The notes: a model not told the origin generated them from the sequence alone. A DNA stretch of 64,000 bases from Cheiracanthium punctorium (GCA_038373885.1 JAWZYV010002577.1:372001-436000), one strand, 5' to 3'. Positions 1-11,870 are shown, numbered from the stretch's first letter. Numbers and translations: made by a program.

Positions 1-1327
1 TACAAATTGGTTGAAATTGATGTGTAGTTTAGTTGCCATTTCATTTTGAAGTGTTATATAGCAACTAAAGTAGGCAGAAATGTATTCAATTTCTGAAAAC
101 GTATGAAGTGAATTCTTTTCAGCATTTTACTTTTTTCCTTATGCAATGTTTTTGAGTGTCGAAACACCGATTTCATGCGTTTTTCGAAAAAATTTTATAG
201 GCACCTTTTTTATGCTGATGATGTAGATTAGTTCAATTAGAAAAAAACAAACAAAAAACCATGCTATTTCTAAGCAATTTTGGTGAAAGATGATGTGGTC
301 ATGTGGTCAGGAAAATCAAAATAACAGATTGAAAAACCAGCCCTTGAATCACAAAAATAATGATTATTTACGTTATTACTACTAGATATATGATAAGTAT
401 TTTAATGCTATCTTAAATACGAAAAAAAAAATAAAGCTTTCCATCCAAAATACAAATTTTAAAAGACTCATTATGAAGTTATAATACATTTTCTCAAAGC
501 TTGACAAAATGTAATTTAGGGTATATGTAAACTCTAGAACAAAACATCTAGAACAAAAGCACCGTTGGAATTAAAAGTATTTTAAAACCAAAACTTAACA
601 CGGGCAGCAGAATACTTCATGCAGATTTATGTAAAGAAAGCGAAAAGAATTTTTAGACGCATATTTTTCTGGACAAGCTTCCAAAGTAAATATATCTTTG
701 AGTTATTTATAAAGAAGATGAAACTTTGCAAGTTAAAGTCCTATCCTAGAAACAAAGCTTATAGTGGAATCTCTTACCTTTATTTATTTGTCAAAAATGC
801 ATCTGAGTGTTAAGTAATATTCATTGCATGCAGAACTTGTTAATGCAAGTTGATTCACACAGTTCCTTGTTATTACACATTATTCGTGGGAAAAGCATTA
901 AACTAGTTCTAAGGGTGTGTGTTTTCATGACTGAAGGTTAAACGGGCAATTGTTTTTGCTCTTATTAAAAAAGAATTACTTGCACGTATGCGCATATATA
1001 CAGGAATATGAAAAATAAGTGTTGGGGTCGTACAGCTGTGATGCAGTTCATCACGCATTTTTCATTAATATTTATTCTACATTTCTACATTTAATACTTT
1101 CAACCATTTTTTATTCCCGCTAGCGTGTCCAACGATTTACAGATATTTTTATTTGGATACAAGCACCAGCTTCTAAAGGAGAGATCTAGAAATTGGATAA
1201 GTGGGTTCAGAAGTGTCTCGTTCTATGATCTAGTATTTATGCATAGACTCATAATTCTAGTTCCACCAATTATTTCCTGGATGTCAGTGGCATATTTGTT
1301 TCAGAGTATTCCCTCTGTTTAAAGTAG
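1..1327. other. AT-rich stretch without recognised gene
   Basis: AT-rich DNA with short homopolymer runs. The only open frames are about 65 codons, which is expected by chance at this base composition. I recognise no protein motif, RNA gene or repeat boundary here. Confidence 0.5.
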
Positions 1328-1770
1328 CAGTGGCGTAACGTAATTGGGGTCCTGGGCGGAACTCCCCAGTTACATCATTAGCTCGTTGGTTCAAGTCTCT
1401 TGACCTAGTACCAGGGAACGACTGACCCTAAAATTCTGGTGTGGCAAGGGGCAGACTTTATTGATTGCCCAGCCCATAAACAGAAAAACGATTTTTTGGA
1501 CAGCGGAGGGGGGGGGGCAGATTTTTCAAAACGGCCCAAAATTGTATGCGATCCATGTGGGATTTTTCACTTCTTCCAAATGGACAGTCTACTACTGCTT
1601 AGAAAAGATAGATAGATAGAGAGAGGCTGAAGGATGATCCAGGCAGTAATCCCGCTTCCCCCCCCCCTTCCCCGACCGCAGGTGAGACTAAAAAATGTCC
1701 TCTGCCTGGATTAGTGCCGGCCGTTCTTCGTTCGGTGCCCTAGGCGATCGCCTAGTTTGCTTATATTATC
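1328..1770. repeat. Degenerate G/C-rich repeat mosaic
   Basis: The base composition departs sharply from the flanks, with G and C homopolymers near 1507-1517 and 1662-1672, a short TAGA run near 1610, and a CTAGGCGATCGCCTAG palindrome near 1740. The opening (CAGTGGCGTAACG) resembles the ends of short hAT-type MITEs, but I cannot pair it with a matching right end. It is best read as one or more old, overlapping non-autonomous elements. No coding potential is visible. Confidence 0.35.
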
Positions 1771-2416
1771 GAGCTGGTTCTGATTATTAACCCCTTGCCT
1801 GTAGAATACATTTGAGAAAACGTTATATTTGCCGGATTTGAGTTTGAACATCCCAGGCAAGGGGTAAAGTAATATATGTCGTTTTAAATAAAAATCTCCA
1901 AAGCAATATTTTATTTCTGCTCCTCACTGCTCCGGAATCTCGATTATTGCGCAATATTTTGTACTAAAAGAGATTAAAATGATTTTAATTGTTTACTGTA
2001 CCGTCCGATTCTTCGTAGGCACTGGTTATGATAATGTTGGAGTGCAGGTGTCACATCATTTTGCTATGAATGTCACGGAAAAAAGACCTTTGCCAATTTA
2101 ACTTTGCAATAATCTGAGCGTAAACAAGTTAAAGCAAATAAAACAGTAAACAATTTATCCTAATAAATTGCCCTTAGAACTTGAAAATTAGAGAATTATT
2201 TTGTTTGACGCTGTGAAAGAACCACAAAAATGTTATGTAACATTATTTTCGACAAAGCATTATTTTACAAACATTATTAATGCATATAAACTTTATATTG
2301 TTTCATATAAAACCGCGTCTCTTCAATGAAACTTAAAAATCATGTTTGTCCACAGTCTTCAACGTATTAAAAGTCGGTTGAGGGTCTCCGTGTTAAAAAA
2401 ATATTAATGTTTCATG

Positions 2417-2586
2417 CAGGAGCGTAGCCAGAAATTTTTCGTGGGGGGGGGGTTACGACTACTGCAACTCACATATATGCATACATGTATGTAATGCGGG
2501 AGTGAAGAATTATTTTGTATGACAAAAAATTCCTCATGGGGGGGTTATGACCCCCCTAACTTCCCCCCCCCCATTCGCTACGCAAT
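2417..2586 (+). mobile_element. hAT-type MITE, GCGTAGCC family, copy 1
   Basis: About 170 bp that begins CAGGAGCGTAGCCAG and ends with a decayed inverted counterpart (TTCGCTACG). Internal G-rich and C-rich runs and the ACATATATGCATACATGTATG core match the copies at 16286-16468 (opposite orientation) and 61436-61606 (same orientation). The right end is eroded, so the target duplication cannot be read. It encodes no protein and would have depended on a transposase made elsewhere. Confidence 0.65.
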
Positions 2587-2658
2587 AATGCAATAATGCC
2601 ATGTACACAGCGATTTCTACAGGACACATCCAATAGTTCATAGCAATAAGATAGTATA

Positions 2659-3455
2659 CAGAGTGTCCAAAAAGATGGTAATGGGCTTTAATTCTTTATC
2701 TAAGGAGATAAATGGTCAATGTTTATTGAAGAAAATGCTCTAAATAAGGTGAGAAGAAAGACTACACGGAGAAAAAGTTCCTCTCCTTAATATTCAAAAA
2801 GGTACACTTTTAAAACTTGTAACCGCGTACAGAAAAAAAATGCCAATTAGTTATAAGTGCCCCATACGCCATGAGGGGACGTACAAAATTTGAGAATTAA
2901 TAGTCTAAAAAGTGTCAGAGATATGAAGATGAATATATGCTGACTTAAATCACTTTTCACTATCTCTTGAAGCGAAAGAATCCCGTCGAATGATCATATT
3001 TCAGGGGTCGTTCAGAAATTACGAAAGAAATTAATTTTTTCCATGCTAGCACTAAACGCGTTTCTCTTCAAAATCATATATAGCCCCCTCACCATTTTTG
3101 TTGAAAGATATCATTTGATATCATTTTGTTGAAGATATCATTTTCATATAGCCCAGATATCATTTTGTTGAAAGATAGACCATTTTTGTTGAAAGAGACG
3201 TTTTACGATGAAATGCTGAAATTTTGTACATCTCATTAGCCTATGGGGGCATATTTTACTAACTGGGAATTCTTTTGTGCGGGAGTCGTATGCAAATTTA
3301 AAAAGCGTAACTTTTTGAAAATTAACGGTAGGATTTTTTCATTTAGTAATCTCTTATCCCATTTTATTTAGAACTTCTTTTTCAATTTACATTGACCACT
3401 TATCTCTAACAGACATAGAATTACAGCGTGTTATCATTATTCATTGGACACCCTG
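2659..3455. mobile_element. Long-TIR foldback MITE, GTGTCC family, copy 1
   Basis: The left end CAGAGTGTCCAAAAAG and the right end (reverse complement CAGGGTGTCCAATG) form terminal inverted repeats that continue, imperfectly, for more than 200 bp inward. Both sides are flanked by TATA, consistent with a TA target. The centre (about 3090-3200) has short local duplications of an ATATCATTTTGTTGAA word. Related copies lie at 16616-17935 and 39424-40157. No coding capacity. Superfamily not established; TA targets suggest Tc1/mariner mobilisation. Confidence 0.65.
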
Positions 3456-3459
3456 TATA

Positions 3460-4198
3460 AATTTCGTGAAAGCTTTGAACTTTTTCGGAAAGTATTAAAA
3501 AGAGTGAATGTTAGTGCAGGCTTTCTAAGAAAACTCTTCGAAATCTGATAAGCTGTTCCAGTCAAACCAAACTCGCAAACATTTTGAAACTCTCTAAATC
3601 ACCCAAGAGAGCAATTCTGATCGGAACGTGATTTCAAAGACTCGTCGTTATTTTACTGTTTTCGGGAGCCAATGTTTTTGCTCTTCAAAGTCATTACTAT
3701 TTTTTAATAAACAAAATAGTTAGGGGATATTGTAATGTTTCTGTGAAGATGATTAATTAAATGTACACTTACTTAATACTAAATAGGGAGATATTTTCAG
3801 AAGAGACGGTTCAAATAGCTATGTGAAAATGTCATGTTTTTATCTTTATTATAATGCTTTTCACCGAAAGCTTTTTGTCATCGAAATACAGAATGTGTAG
3901 AAAGTTAAAAATCAAACAATCGAACAGCATTTTTGTCCTACGTCGCCTGAAAATTTGCACACCGTGTGGATATCTTATTCATACAATCTTGAGAAAAAAT
4001 CGTTTTTCTGACCTGATATTTAGCAGCTGATTCGCTGATCAATATTATACTTCTAATTCCCACCTCAATGAAGATAACAAATGCGGAAGATGAGAATGGC
4101 AAACTCATCTTTTACATTTTGTAATCAGTCATTCTTATTTAAGTTTCGATGGAATCTCTCTTAGAGCATTCGTATTTTATACATATTCATATTTTATA
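3460..4198. other. AT-rich spacer, nothing recognised
   Basis: Between a foldback MITE and a Helitron-like element. AT-rich, no open frame of note, no repeat structure that I can delimit. Confidence 0.45.
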
Positions 4199-5283
4199 CT
4201 AGCCGCCTCCGGCGACCAGTTGGTTCGCCAACTTAATAAATCTTGTGTTTCTCACCGGCTTCCTTGGCACTGAAATATCTCAGATTCTGAATGGAATTTA
4301 AAATTAAGATGGTTACAAACAGGGGCGGCACTAGGTTAAGTGGCGCCCTCTGATAACGTAAAAAAGACGCCCCCTTTTATGCTCTACTTAGTTTTTGAGT
4401 TCGACATGACGCCCCTTCGAAGCCGCCGCCCCGATGCAATGATTACCTTGCGACCGCGTCGGGCCGCCCCTGGTTACAAAAGTAAGATGGTTTAAAGGTA
4501 AAAACCTACAAAAAGTACAAATTATTTTCCTCCTATATTAATTCTGAAGAGCTTCTAGATAAATTGGCCGTTATCAAAAAACCGAAAGGGGAAAAAATAA
4601 AGTAAGTGAATCCGAAACACTTTCAGATTTTAAATACGTATTAAAGTGCTACATGTTAAAAGCGTATCATAATCCATGCGTCTTACCTATTTTCTTTCCT
4701 TATTCCATTAAGTTGGAAAGTGTATCATTATTCATGAGTGTCAGTAAACAAATTTAAAATTGACATTTCTATCATTCTTTTTCTGTATGTAATACATTAG
4801 AAACAGAAGGAGAAAAGACGCGCAGAAAAATGCATAATTTGAACTGAATGGAAGTTTTAAAAACTTATTTTTTGCTTGTTTGCGTAACATGTTTTTTTGA
4901 TTTGTGTGCTTGGCCCGAAGCCTCCTTGTAAATCTACGTCAGAAGTAAAAACTTATTCAGGTGTCTTCTTTATCCAAGCATAGCAGACGATAAAAGGATT
5001 TTTTTTTTAATTTAAAATTTGTGTATTCTATAAGTTTGTGTCATCTGTCGACGGCTTTGTAAAACAAAAACGCTTGTATTCTTTCTTTTTTTTTGATGAA
5101 AGATAGTTTTTTTGTTTATTATAGGAACAGTGTTTTTTTCACGCTATAAAACACGTAGCCTATTTGTTAATCCAGGACATTAACTGTCTTTATTCCATAT
5201 TTCATCCAAATCCGTCAAACCGTTTCAGCGTGAAAGAGTAACAAACATACATGCAAACATTGACATTTATAATATTAGTATGA
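4199..5283 (-). mobile_element. Helitron-like non-autonomous element
   Basis: Read on the minus strand, it starts TCATACTAATATTATAAATG after an A at 5284 and ends at CTAG (4199-4202) followed by T. A hairpin (GGCGA...TCGCC) lies just before the 3' end. A|TC...CTAG|T with a subterminal hairpin is the Helitron signature. It is about 1.08 kb and encodes no Rep/helicase. A hAT-type MITE is nested at 4320-4472, so this element is the older insertion. Confidence 0.6.
4320..4472. mobile_element. hAT-type MITE, CAGGGGCGGC family, 8-bp target duplication
   Basis: A 153-bp element with terminal inverted repeats CAGGGGCGGC / GCCGCCCCTG, flanked on both sides by the exact 8-bp direct repeat GTTACAAA (4312-4319 and 4473-4480). 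An 8-bp duplication with CAGGGG-type ends is characteristic of the hAT superfamily. The interior is GC-rich relative to its surroundings and has no coding potential. It sits inside the Helitron-like element at 4199-5283. Confidence 0.85.
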
Positions 5284-5782
5284 TTATATGATTTTCCTTA
5301 GCGTGATTTTCACTGTTCTATTTTGGTTTGGCATAATCAGCAGCTTATTAACGAGCCTCAAAATTGTAGGAATTAGTTCTGACACATTTTTTACTCTTGA
5401 GAATAACTAATTCTTTTAATAAATCTAATTATGAAAGAAGCTTCAGTACTTTAATAAAACTTTAAAAAGAAGCCTGCAGTAAAGCCTGAAGTTTGACACG
5501 AAGCCAACATCATTGGCTCGGTTTCAAATTTAAACACTACCCGCCATTATTTATGCAACGCTTAAAACTTGATATGTGGCCAAAAAGACAGCATTATAAA
5601 ATCAATTCACGCACTTTTTTGAAACAAATAGTTATGCTATTCGATTTAGATGCAAATATTTTTACTAAAGGAATCAGTGTTGCTCACAGATAGGCCGCTT
5701 ACTTTTGGATTAAAAATATCTTCGTGGAATGCGTGATTTAGATAAAAATTTGTTTAATGGGAAAGGTGGGAATTCGAAATAC

Positions 5783-6080
5783 AGTCAAACCTCGTTAGTA
5801 AGTCACCTTCGGGGCCATTTAAAAATTCATAACTAAGCGGAGTTTAAATAATTGCAAAATGAAATTTCATTTGTTTATAATCTAACTATGCCTATAATTT
5901 ACATCATTTAAATTACATAAATTAATAGAATAATAATTTAAATTCATAAAATAGGTGACAAATTAAGGAAAGTATACTAAGAAAATAGCTACATACTTAC
6001 TGCAGTCGAACTCCCTTATAACGAGTATGAAGGGACAGCAATGTTTACTCGTTATAACAGAGTTATCGCAAAAAGCGGGT
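5783..6080. repeat. Possible pogo/Tigger-type MITE ends
   Basis: Two stretches, CAGTCAAACCTCGTTAGTAAG at 5783 and CAGTCGAACTCCCTTATAACG near 6004, resemble the opening TIRs of pogo/Tigger-type MITEs, including a CTCGTTATAACAGAG segment. I cannot pair either with an opposite end, so boundaries are open. The mariner remnant begins directly after. Confidence 0.3.
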
Positions 6081-6094
6081 TCATGAAAAATGCA

Positions 6095-6430
6095 ATGTCA
6101 CGTCAAGCTGTCGCTAAGTGGTGCGACAAACGCAAAATAAACTTCTGAAAAAGTTTCAGTGGTAGGTATGGGATCACCCTCCTTATAGCCCAGACCTTTC
6201 ACCGTCTGACTTTCACGTTTTCGGTACTACTGAAAGTTCTTCTTTCATGGCGACGATACCACTCGGGTAACGAGGTGAAAGCTGCAACTGAAGCATGATT
6301 ATGGAGCATTGGACGGGATTTCTTTGCAAAAGGCATCGAAAAACTTGTACTACGCCTCGACGAATGCTTAAATAACGGAGGTAATTACGTTGAAAAGGAG
6401 ATTTTGCATGGAACTTTAAGATACAAATAA
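6095..6430 (+). pseudogene. mariner-like transposase, internally deleted and disabled
   Basis: The remnant joins the two ends of a mariner-type DDD transposase and lacks the middle. The start MSRQAVAKWC (from 6095) matches the usual N-terminal helix-turn-helix opening. From about 6165 the frame encodes HPPYSPDLSPSDFHVFG, the motif around the third catalytic aspartate, then DFFAKGIEKLVLRLDECL and GGNYVEKE, the usual C-terminus, with TAA at 6428. Stop codons and frameshifts separate the parts. The copy is about 110 codons, against about 345 in the family, so it can only be a deletion derivative. Catalytic D1 and D2 are gone. Family assignment is strong; terminal repeats were not found. Confidence 0.75.
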
Positions 6431-7038
6431 AGTTATTGTAAAATGTCTATCCTGTTTTGCTTTCATAAGCAGTACAACTGACGTTTTCACTCATCCTCTT
6501 ATTTTTCTCTTTTCAAATAAGAGTATCTAAAAATATTATTATCGGCTAGTATAATTGCATCATAAATAAACTAAACTTGTTTATTGATCAGTTAAACTTT
6601 TGAATTATTCCTACCCCCCCCCTTTATAATAGTTAATAATTTAAACCTATTCACATAGCAGGCATTTCATAACAAAACCCTGTTTTTCTTAGCTTATTGT
6701 TTAGATAAGATTTTATTTATCGTAACAGGCGACTGTAGCATAATGATAGCTGATAACTAGCATTAATTAACATAAAACAGGTCGTCTTAGAACTAATTAA
6801 AATTTTTATTTTAATGATCAGCAACTGTATCTGGCAGAAAAGAACTCATGGCTAAAGGAAACATATGCGCTAAAGAAAGTAAAGAACTCGCTAGTTTCTG
6901 CTAAGCAAGAGGAATTTCCTAAATCTGGCATGCTCCCCTGAATGACGAAATGAACGGCAAACGTGCACGTGCCAAGGGAGCACGGCACTGGATTTTCGAA
7001 CTCGTTATTTGCACATTACATTTGCAGCGAAATTCCCT
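6431..7038. other. AT-rich spacer, nothing recognised
   Basis: No repeat boundary, motif or long open frame. Separates the mariner remnant from the piggyBac-type MITE. Confidence 0.4.
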
Positions 7039-7460
7039 TTAACCTTTTGAGTCGCAACCCTTTCCGAATGCTGAAAAAAGGGCAGCCGTTGCCATCGCTT
7101 GACTTAACTACCATAAAGATGGCGGAGATCTGTGGCACGCGATGAACGTTTCGATCGTCCGCCATCTTGCTGGTAGTTAAGTAGAGCGATGGCAACGGCT
7201 GCCCTTTTTTTTCAGCATTGGGCAATCTATTCAGCTGTTTTCGCATTCTTCCATTTTTCAGCAGATGTCAGTGCTGTTAAAAATAATCATGACCATTTTT
7301 TTTACGGGAAATGACGTGCTAAAAAGTAAAGAATTCTAGTGGTGCTGTGCCATCCGCAACTATCTTTATAGAAATCAAATCTATTCTTCGTGACTGGCAA
7401 CAGTCAAAACGTGAGAGTTTGGTGTTACCAGAGCGGGAAGACTGCGCGTTAAAGGGTTAA
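7039..7460 (-). mobile_element. piggyBac-type (TTAA) foldback MITE, copy 1
   Basis: Flanked by TTAA at 7039-7042 and 7457-7460, with ends of the CCTTTTGAG... / ...TTAAAGGG type. TTAA targets with CCCTTT-like termini indicate piggyBac mobilisation. A central foldback is built from AGATGGCGGA and its complement TCCGCCATCT, with outer arms from CCGAATGCTGAAAAAAGG and its partner near 7200-7225. This copy is in the opposite orientation to copies at 9628, 11168 and 37182 and has a shortened palindrome. No coding capacity. Confidence 0.7.
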
Positions 7461-7914
7461 GAGGAAAATTACTTAACTTGATATCTGTTCAGTCTCGCAG
7501 CACCTCGTGGATACTAAATTTACATTTTATTATTTAAAAATTACTTTTCAAATTTCTGGTGCTCTTTGATACATATTCATAAAAATCAGTTTCTGAAAAA
7601 AATATTGCTTGTTTGTTTAGTGCACTATAGTAATATATAGTAATTACTACTGTGCTTTTAAAGCAGATCACATAGCCATAGAAATCATAATTCAGTTTTA
7701 GGTACACTTTAACAATAATGGTTTTTCTGAATGCTTACCGAAAGCTAAATTTTTAACACTGCACCAGTGTCAAAGAAACTTGAAGTTGTTTTTAATTCAT
7801 AAGTGCAAGTTCAAATTTGTACTTCGTGTGTGACAAAAATTATGTTCACTGTTATAAATATGTTTTAAATCGGTTTTATTAGACTTATTTATTATATTTT
7901 TTGAGGCAGTTTTA

Positions 7915-9113
7915 TCTATATAAATAAAACAGAGTGTAAACTGTCCGTTTGTCTGTCTGTCTGTCTGTCTGTCTTTGTCTCGCGTAGCTCCGAAACGGGT
8001 GATCGTAGACCTACCAAATTTTGTACGGAAATTCTCCAAGACGGGTCTCGACACACCTCGAAGCGATTTTTTCGAAATTCGAATTAGAAAATGTTTTATT
8101 TTATGTTTTGTCCGATTTTTAGCGATTTTTCTTGCGTAATACATAATAACGCCGGTAATTGCGCTCGCAAGAAAACGATATTTACATCATCGTATAGAGG
8201 AGAAAATTTTCTTTTAAAAACTATTTGTTCGGACTGTGTAACATAATTTGCAGATTTTTGGGAATTTTTCAAATAAAATTAAATTTGACGCTGACTTTCG
8301 AAAAATATTTTTAAAACTGCTGCATCTTGAATTCTATCTGTCATAACTTTTTTATATTTGGGCAAAAGACGGAGCACACAATTCGCCCACTTTTAAAAGA
8401 AGAACGGGGGAAAAATATAAATTAGGAGAATTTTTACGAATTTTTAAGTAAAGAAGGATTTTCATTTCAGTAGTACCTGCTTATGAGTTTCGGTTTGATA
8501 TCTTGCGGTTTGGTTGTCATGGATACAGTAACAATGATTAAAATTGCCAGTTGAAAAAAATAAATAAAAACGGGTCCCGCGAGCAGACGATTTCTTTGCT
8601 TGGCTCGATTTCCTTTTATAAATACTGGATTTATTTGTGAGAAGAAAATTAAACGGCACAATCTAGAAAAACAATTTTAAAGCCCTTATAAATAGCGCAG
8701 TCTTATTTCTTATCTCTTTTCTTTTTGTAAAGGGTTCCAAGAGAGGGTGACGTATTTTTAAAATAAAAAAAAATGTCCATTTCATGTAGTGTCTGAGGTA
8801 TTTAACGCTAAAACGTGAACCTAAAAGACAGCATGTCTGCGGAAATAAGACATTTTGAAAGTGAGAAGTTCACTGCAAACGGTCCATTTTCACTTTTTTG
8901 ATACCGAATGACGCTGACATAGTTTTTTTTTTTGTGTGTGTGTGTGTGTGTCATTATATTGCAATGATCTCAGGTTATTACATATATGCAAATTTTAAGT
9001 CAAGAGTGAAATAATTTTGCTTTTTCTAGATTCCACATCACTGGAATTATTCGAATTACACATGTGAGGAAATTTTTCGTTTCCTACCGTGCGAAGAACG
9101 GGCACGCAGCTAG
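7915..9113 (+). mobile_element. Helitron-like non-autonomous element
   Basis: The 5' end TCTATATAAATAAAACAGAG follows an A (7914). The 3' end has the hairpin CCGT-GCGAAGA-ACGG at about 9087-9101 and terminates CAGCTAG before a T. That is the Helitron A|TC...hairpin...CTAG|T layout, with no target duplication. A GTCT microsatellite (7947-7978) and a GT run (8934-8951) lie inside. The text ACCTACCAAATTTTGTACGG and following bases recur at 53355, in another unit. No Rep/helicase gene; about 1.2 kb. Confidence 0.65.
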
Positions 9114-9627
9114 TATTAATAAATTTTCGGCAATAACAGCAACTATTTTTCATTCTTATTTTTCTTCAAAGTGGAAAGTAATTAGCTCTAAATATTTTAC
9201 AGAAGTGCTTTCTGACGTTTTATCATATGAGAGCTTATATTTTACAGTACTTTTCATTGCCTGGCTGTGTTTTAATCTCCCTGAGCGACGGAGGCGTGGC
9301 TAGAGGAGGGGATATAAAAATAGGACCCTCCTATCGAGCCAGATTTTAGAAATTGAAATGAAAAGTGGAATTAAAGGATAGCATGAACACATTTCTAAGA
9401 AGAACATTTTATAATAGTTCTAATTATAGATGCTATGTCTACCAAAAAAAAATAAAAAAAAATCGTTGCTTACTAAATTATTCTGACAACATAATATGAT
9501 AATTGGGAATGCATTCTCCCCCTTCTAAAGATCATGATTGCTTTCTAGAGATTCAAACTTCGCATCCTTCAGCACATCCACACAACTCAATATTCATCCG
9601 TTTACCTGATGCTAGGAATTTTTAGGT

Positions 9628-9985
9628 TTAACCCTTTTTAACGCGCAGTGTTCCCGCTCTGGGAACACCAAACTCTGACGTTTTGACTGTTACCAGTCAC
9701 GCAAAATAGATTGGATTTCTATAAAAATAGTTGCGGGTGACATAGCTCCACGAGAAATCCTTTACTTTTTAGCACGTCATTTCCCGTCAAAAAATTTTTC
9801 ACGATTATTTTTAACAGCACTGACATCTGCTGAAAAATGCGAGAACAGCTGGATAGATTGCCCAATGCTGAAAAAAGGGCAGCCGTTGCCATCGCTCGAC
9901 TTAACTACCAGCAAGATGGCGGACGATCGAAACGTTCATCGCGTGCCACAGGTCTAGACACAGCTGGCTGTGCCCGCGCACAGCT
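9628..9985 (+). mobile_element. piggyBac-type (TTAA) foldback MITE, copy 2, right side lost
   Basis: It starts at TTAACCCTTT (9628) and carries GCGCAGTGTTCCCGCTCTGG, the GTTGCGGGTGACATAGCTCC segment, and the left foldback arm (CAATGCTGAAAAAAGGGCAG ... AAGATGGCGGACGATCG). The match to copy 3 stops within CAGCTGGCTGTGC near 9970, where a different foldback repeat begins, so the right arm and right TTAA are missing. Non-coding. Confidence 0.7.
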
Positions 9986-10450
9986 TGCAATGTTGCCGAT
10001 AGATGGCGCTGACATGCACAATGGGAAGTAAGCTTCCAATGAAAAAAAAAAAAAAATGAAATCTCACTAATCTTATCCATGCAAACTGCAATTTCGCATC
10101 GTTATTTGTTCTTTTTAAAAGAATTTTCAAACTTTGATGCACACAAGATGCGTCAAAGGATAGTGAAAACTTCAAAAATTCATTAAAAAAGAAAAACTCA
10201 TGATGCAAAATTGTAGTTTGCATGGAAAAGATTTGAGAGATTTAAGATTTTTTTTTTTTAATTGGAAAGTTTCCTCCCATTGTGCATGTCAGCGCTACTT
10301 ATTGGTAACATTTGGAACTACAAACCTTCTTGTCATTAAAAAAATCCCCTCACTTGCTAAACCTATTGGTGCAAACCGCAACTTTCTATCACTTATTTGT
10401 TCTTTTTTAATGAATGTCTAAAGTTTATACGGACTTCTGGGACACCCGGT
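9985..10450. mobile_element. Foldback repeat, probable TIR element
   Basis: GGCGCTGACATGCACAATGG at about 10004 and its near-complement CCATTGTGCATGTCAGCGC at about 10278 bound a long imperfect inverted repeat with matching poly-A/poly-T tracts and GCAAACT / AGTTTGC blocks inside. A second copy of the TTATTTGTTCTTTTT block follows at about 10397, and the region ends GGGACACCCGGTATATA (about 10440), a MITE-like terminus. Boundaries are approximate. It appears to have replaced the right half of the piggyBac-type MITE to its left. Confidence 0.45.
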
Positions 10451-11167
10451 ATATATGTGCACGTAAAAGCGTTAAATGTTTAATTTATTATTTGGAATAT
10501 ATTTGGATTATTTTATGCCCAAAAACGTTTGCTTGCGTGTTCATGAACAAATTCATGATTGCTTCAAATTTTTTTTTGCTAAATGAAAACTAATAAAAAA
10601 ACTACTGAAACAGTAGCATGAAACAGTAGCAAACAGCGGACTAAATGAAGTAAAATTAGGCTATTTTACTTTCTTTTGTTTTGTGTGAGCTATAGTGTGA
10701 ACATTCAAATTTTTCGAATTTGAAATCTTTCATGATTTTTCTGGGAAATTACGTGCTGAAATTTTTAAAAAATTCTTTTTATAGCATGAGTAAAGCTAAA
10801 TGAAGTTACAATTTTCCTCTCTGCCCATTAAAAAAAAATCATGCATTTTAGGGCTAATTACTTCTCTGCATATTTGAAATATTCAGCTGGACTCTTTTAT
10901 CTCATGAAATAAATGTATTTTGCCAGGAAAAGAAAATTCAACCTGCACAAGAGGGGAATATATTTCGAAAAGTGAAAGATAAATCGATGTTGGCACTTGA
11001 GGTTCAAATTTTTCTTCTCCTTAGACTGGAGAAAATTTTTCATTCACCCTTGACGTTCAGGAAACGACGATCTCAAGCACGGGATGAATCACGGCCATCT
11101 TCGGAAATGGAGAAATCTGTTTTCTACACTTTCCAACAAAGTACATGAAACACAAACTCGTGAGTAA
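10451..11167. other. AT-rich spacer, nothing recognised
   Basis: A short direct duplication of GAAACAGTAGC near 10609-10630 is the only structure I see. No gene. Confidence 0.4.
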
Positions 11168-11870
11168 TTAACCCTTAAACGCGCAGTGTTCCCGCTCTGG
11201 GAACACCAAACTCTGACGTTTTGACTGTTGCCAGTCTCGAAGAATAGATCTGATTTCTATAAAAATAGTTGCGGGTGACATAGCTCCACGAGAATCCTTT
11301 ACTTTTTAAGTACGTCATCTCCTGTAAAAAAATTGTCACAATCATTTTTAACAGCACTGACATCTGCTGAAAAATAGAAGAATGCGAGAACAGCTGGATA
11401 GATTGCCCAATGCTGAAAAAAGGGCAGCCGTTGCCATCCCTCGACTTAACTACCAGCAAGATGGCGGACGATCGAAACGTTCATCGCGTGCCACAGATCT
11501 AGAGACCCTTTTTTGACGCAGCTGGCTGTGCCGGCACAGCCAGCTGCGTCAAAAAAGGGTCTCTAGATCTGTGGTACGCGATGAACGTTTCGATCGTCCG
11601 CCATCTTGCTGGTGGAGGACGATCGATGGAGGCACGATTGCAAGATGGAGGACGATCGAAACGTTCATCGCGTGCCACAGATCTAGAGACCCCTTTTTTG
11701 ACGCAAATGGCTGTGCCGGCACAGCCAGCTGCGTCAAAAAAGGGTCTCTAGATCTGTGGTACGCGATGAACGTTTCGATCGTCCGCCATCTTGCTGGTAG
11801 TTAAGTCGGGTGATGGCAACGGCTGCCCCTTTTTTCAGCATTGGGAAAGGGTTGCGCCTCAAAGGGTTAA
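11168..11870 (+). mobile_element. piggyBac-type (TTAA) foldback MITE, copy 3, with doubled palindrome
   Basis: Complete: it starts TTAACCCTT (11168) and ends AAAGGGTTAA (11870). The left third carries the family's GCGCAGTGTTCCCGC segment. The outer arms CCCAATGCTGAAAAAAGGGC (about 11405) and its complement (about 11830-11847) enclose two head-to-tail palindromes. Palindrome 1 has 81-nt arms with no spacer, 11452-11532 and 11533-11613, centred on GTGCC|GGCAC, with one mismatch noted. Palindrome 2 is centred at 11717/11718 with arms of about 78 nt. The interval 11533-11717 is extra relative to a single-palindrome arrangement. Short open frames here are mirror images of one another and not genes. 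Confidence 0.8.

Noticed and set aside
11571..11804. Mirror-image open frames over the doubled palindrome
   Set aside because: Both strands read the same because the DNA is palindromic; there is no independent coding evidence.
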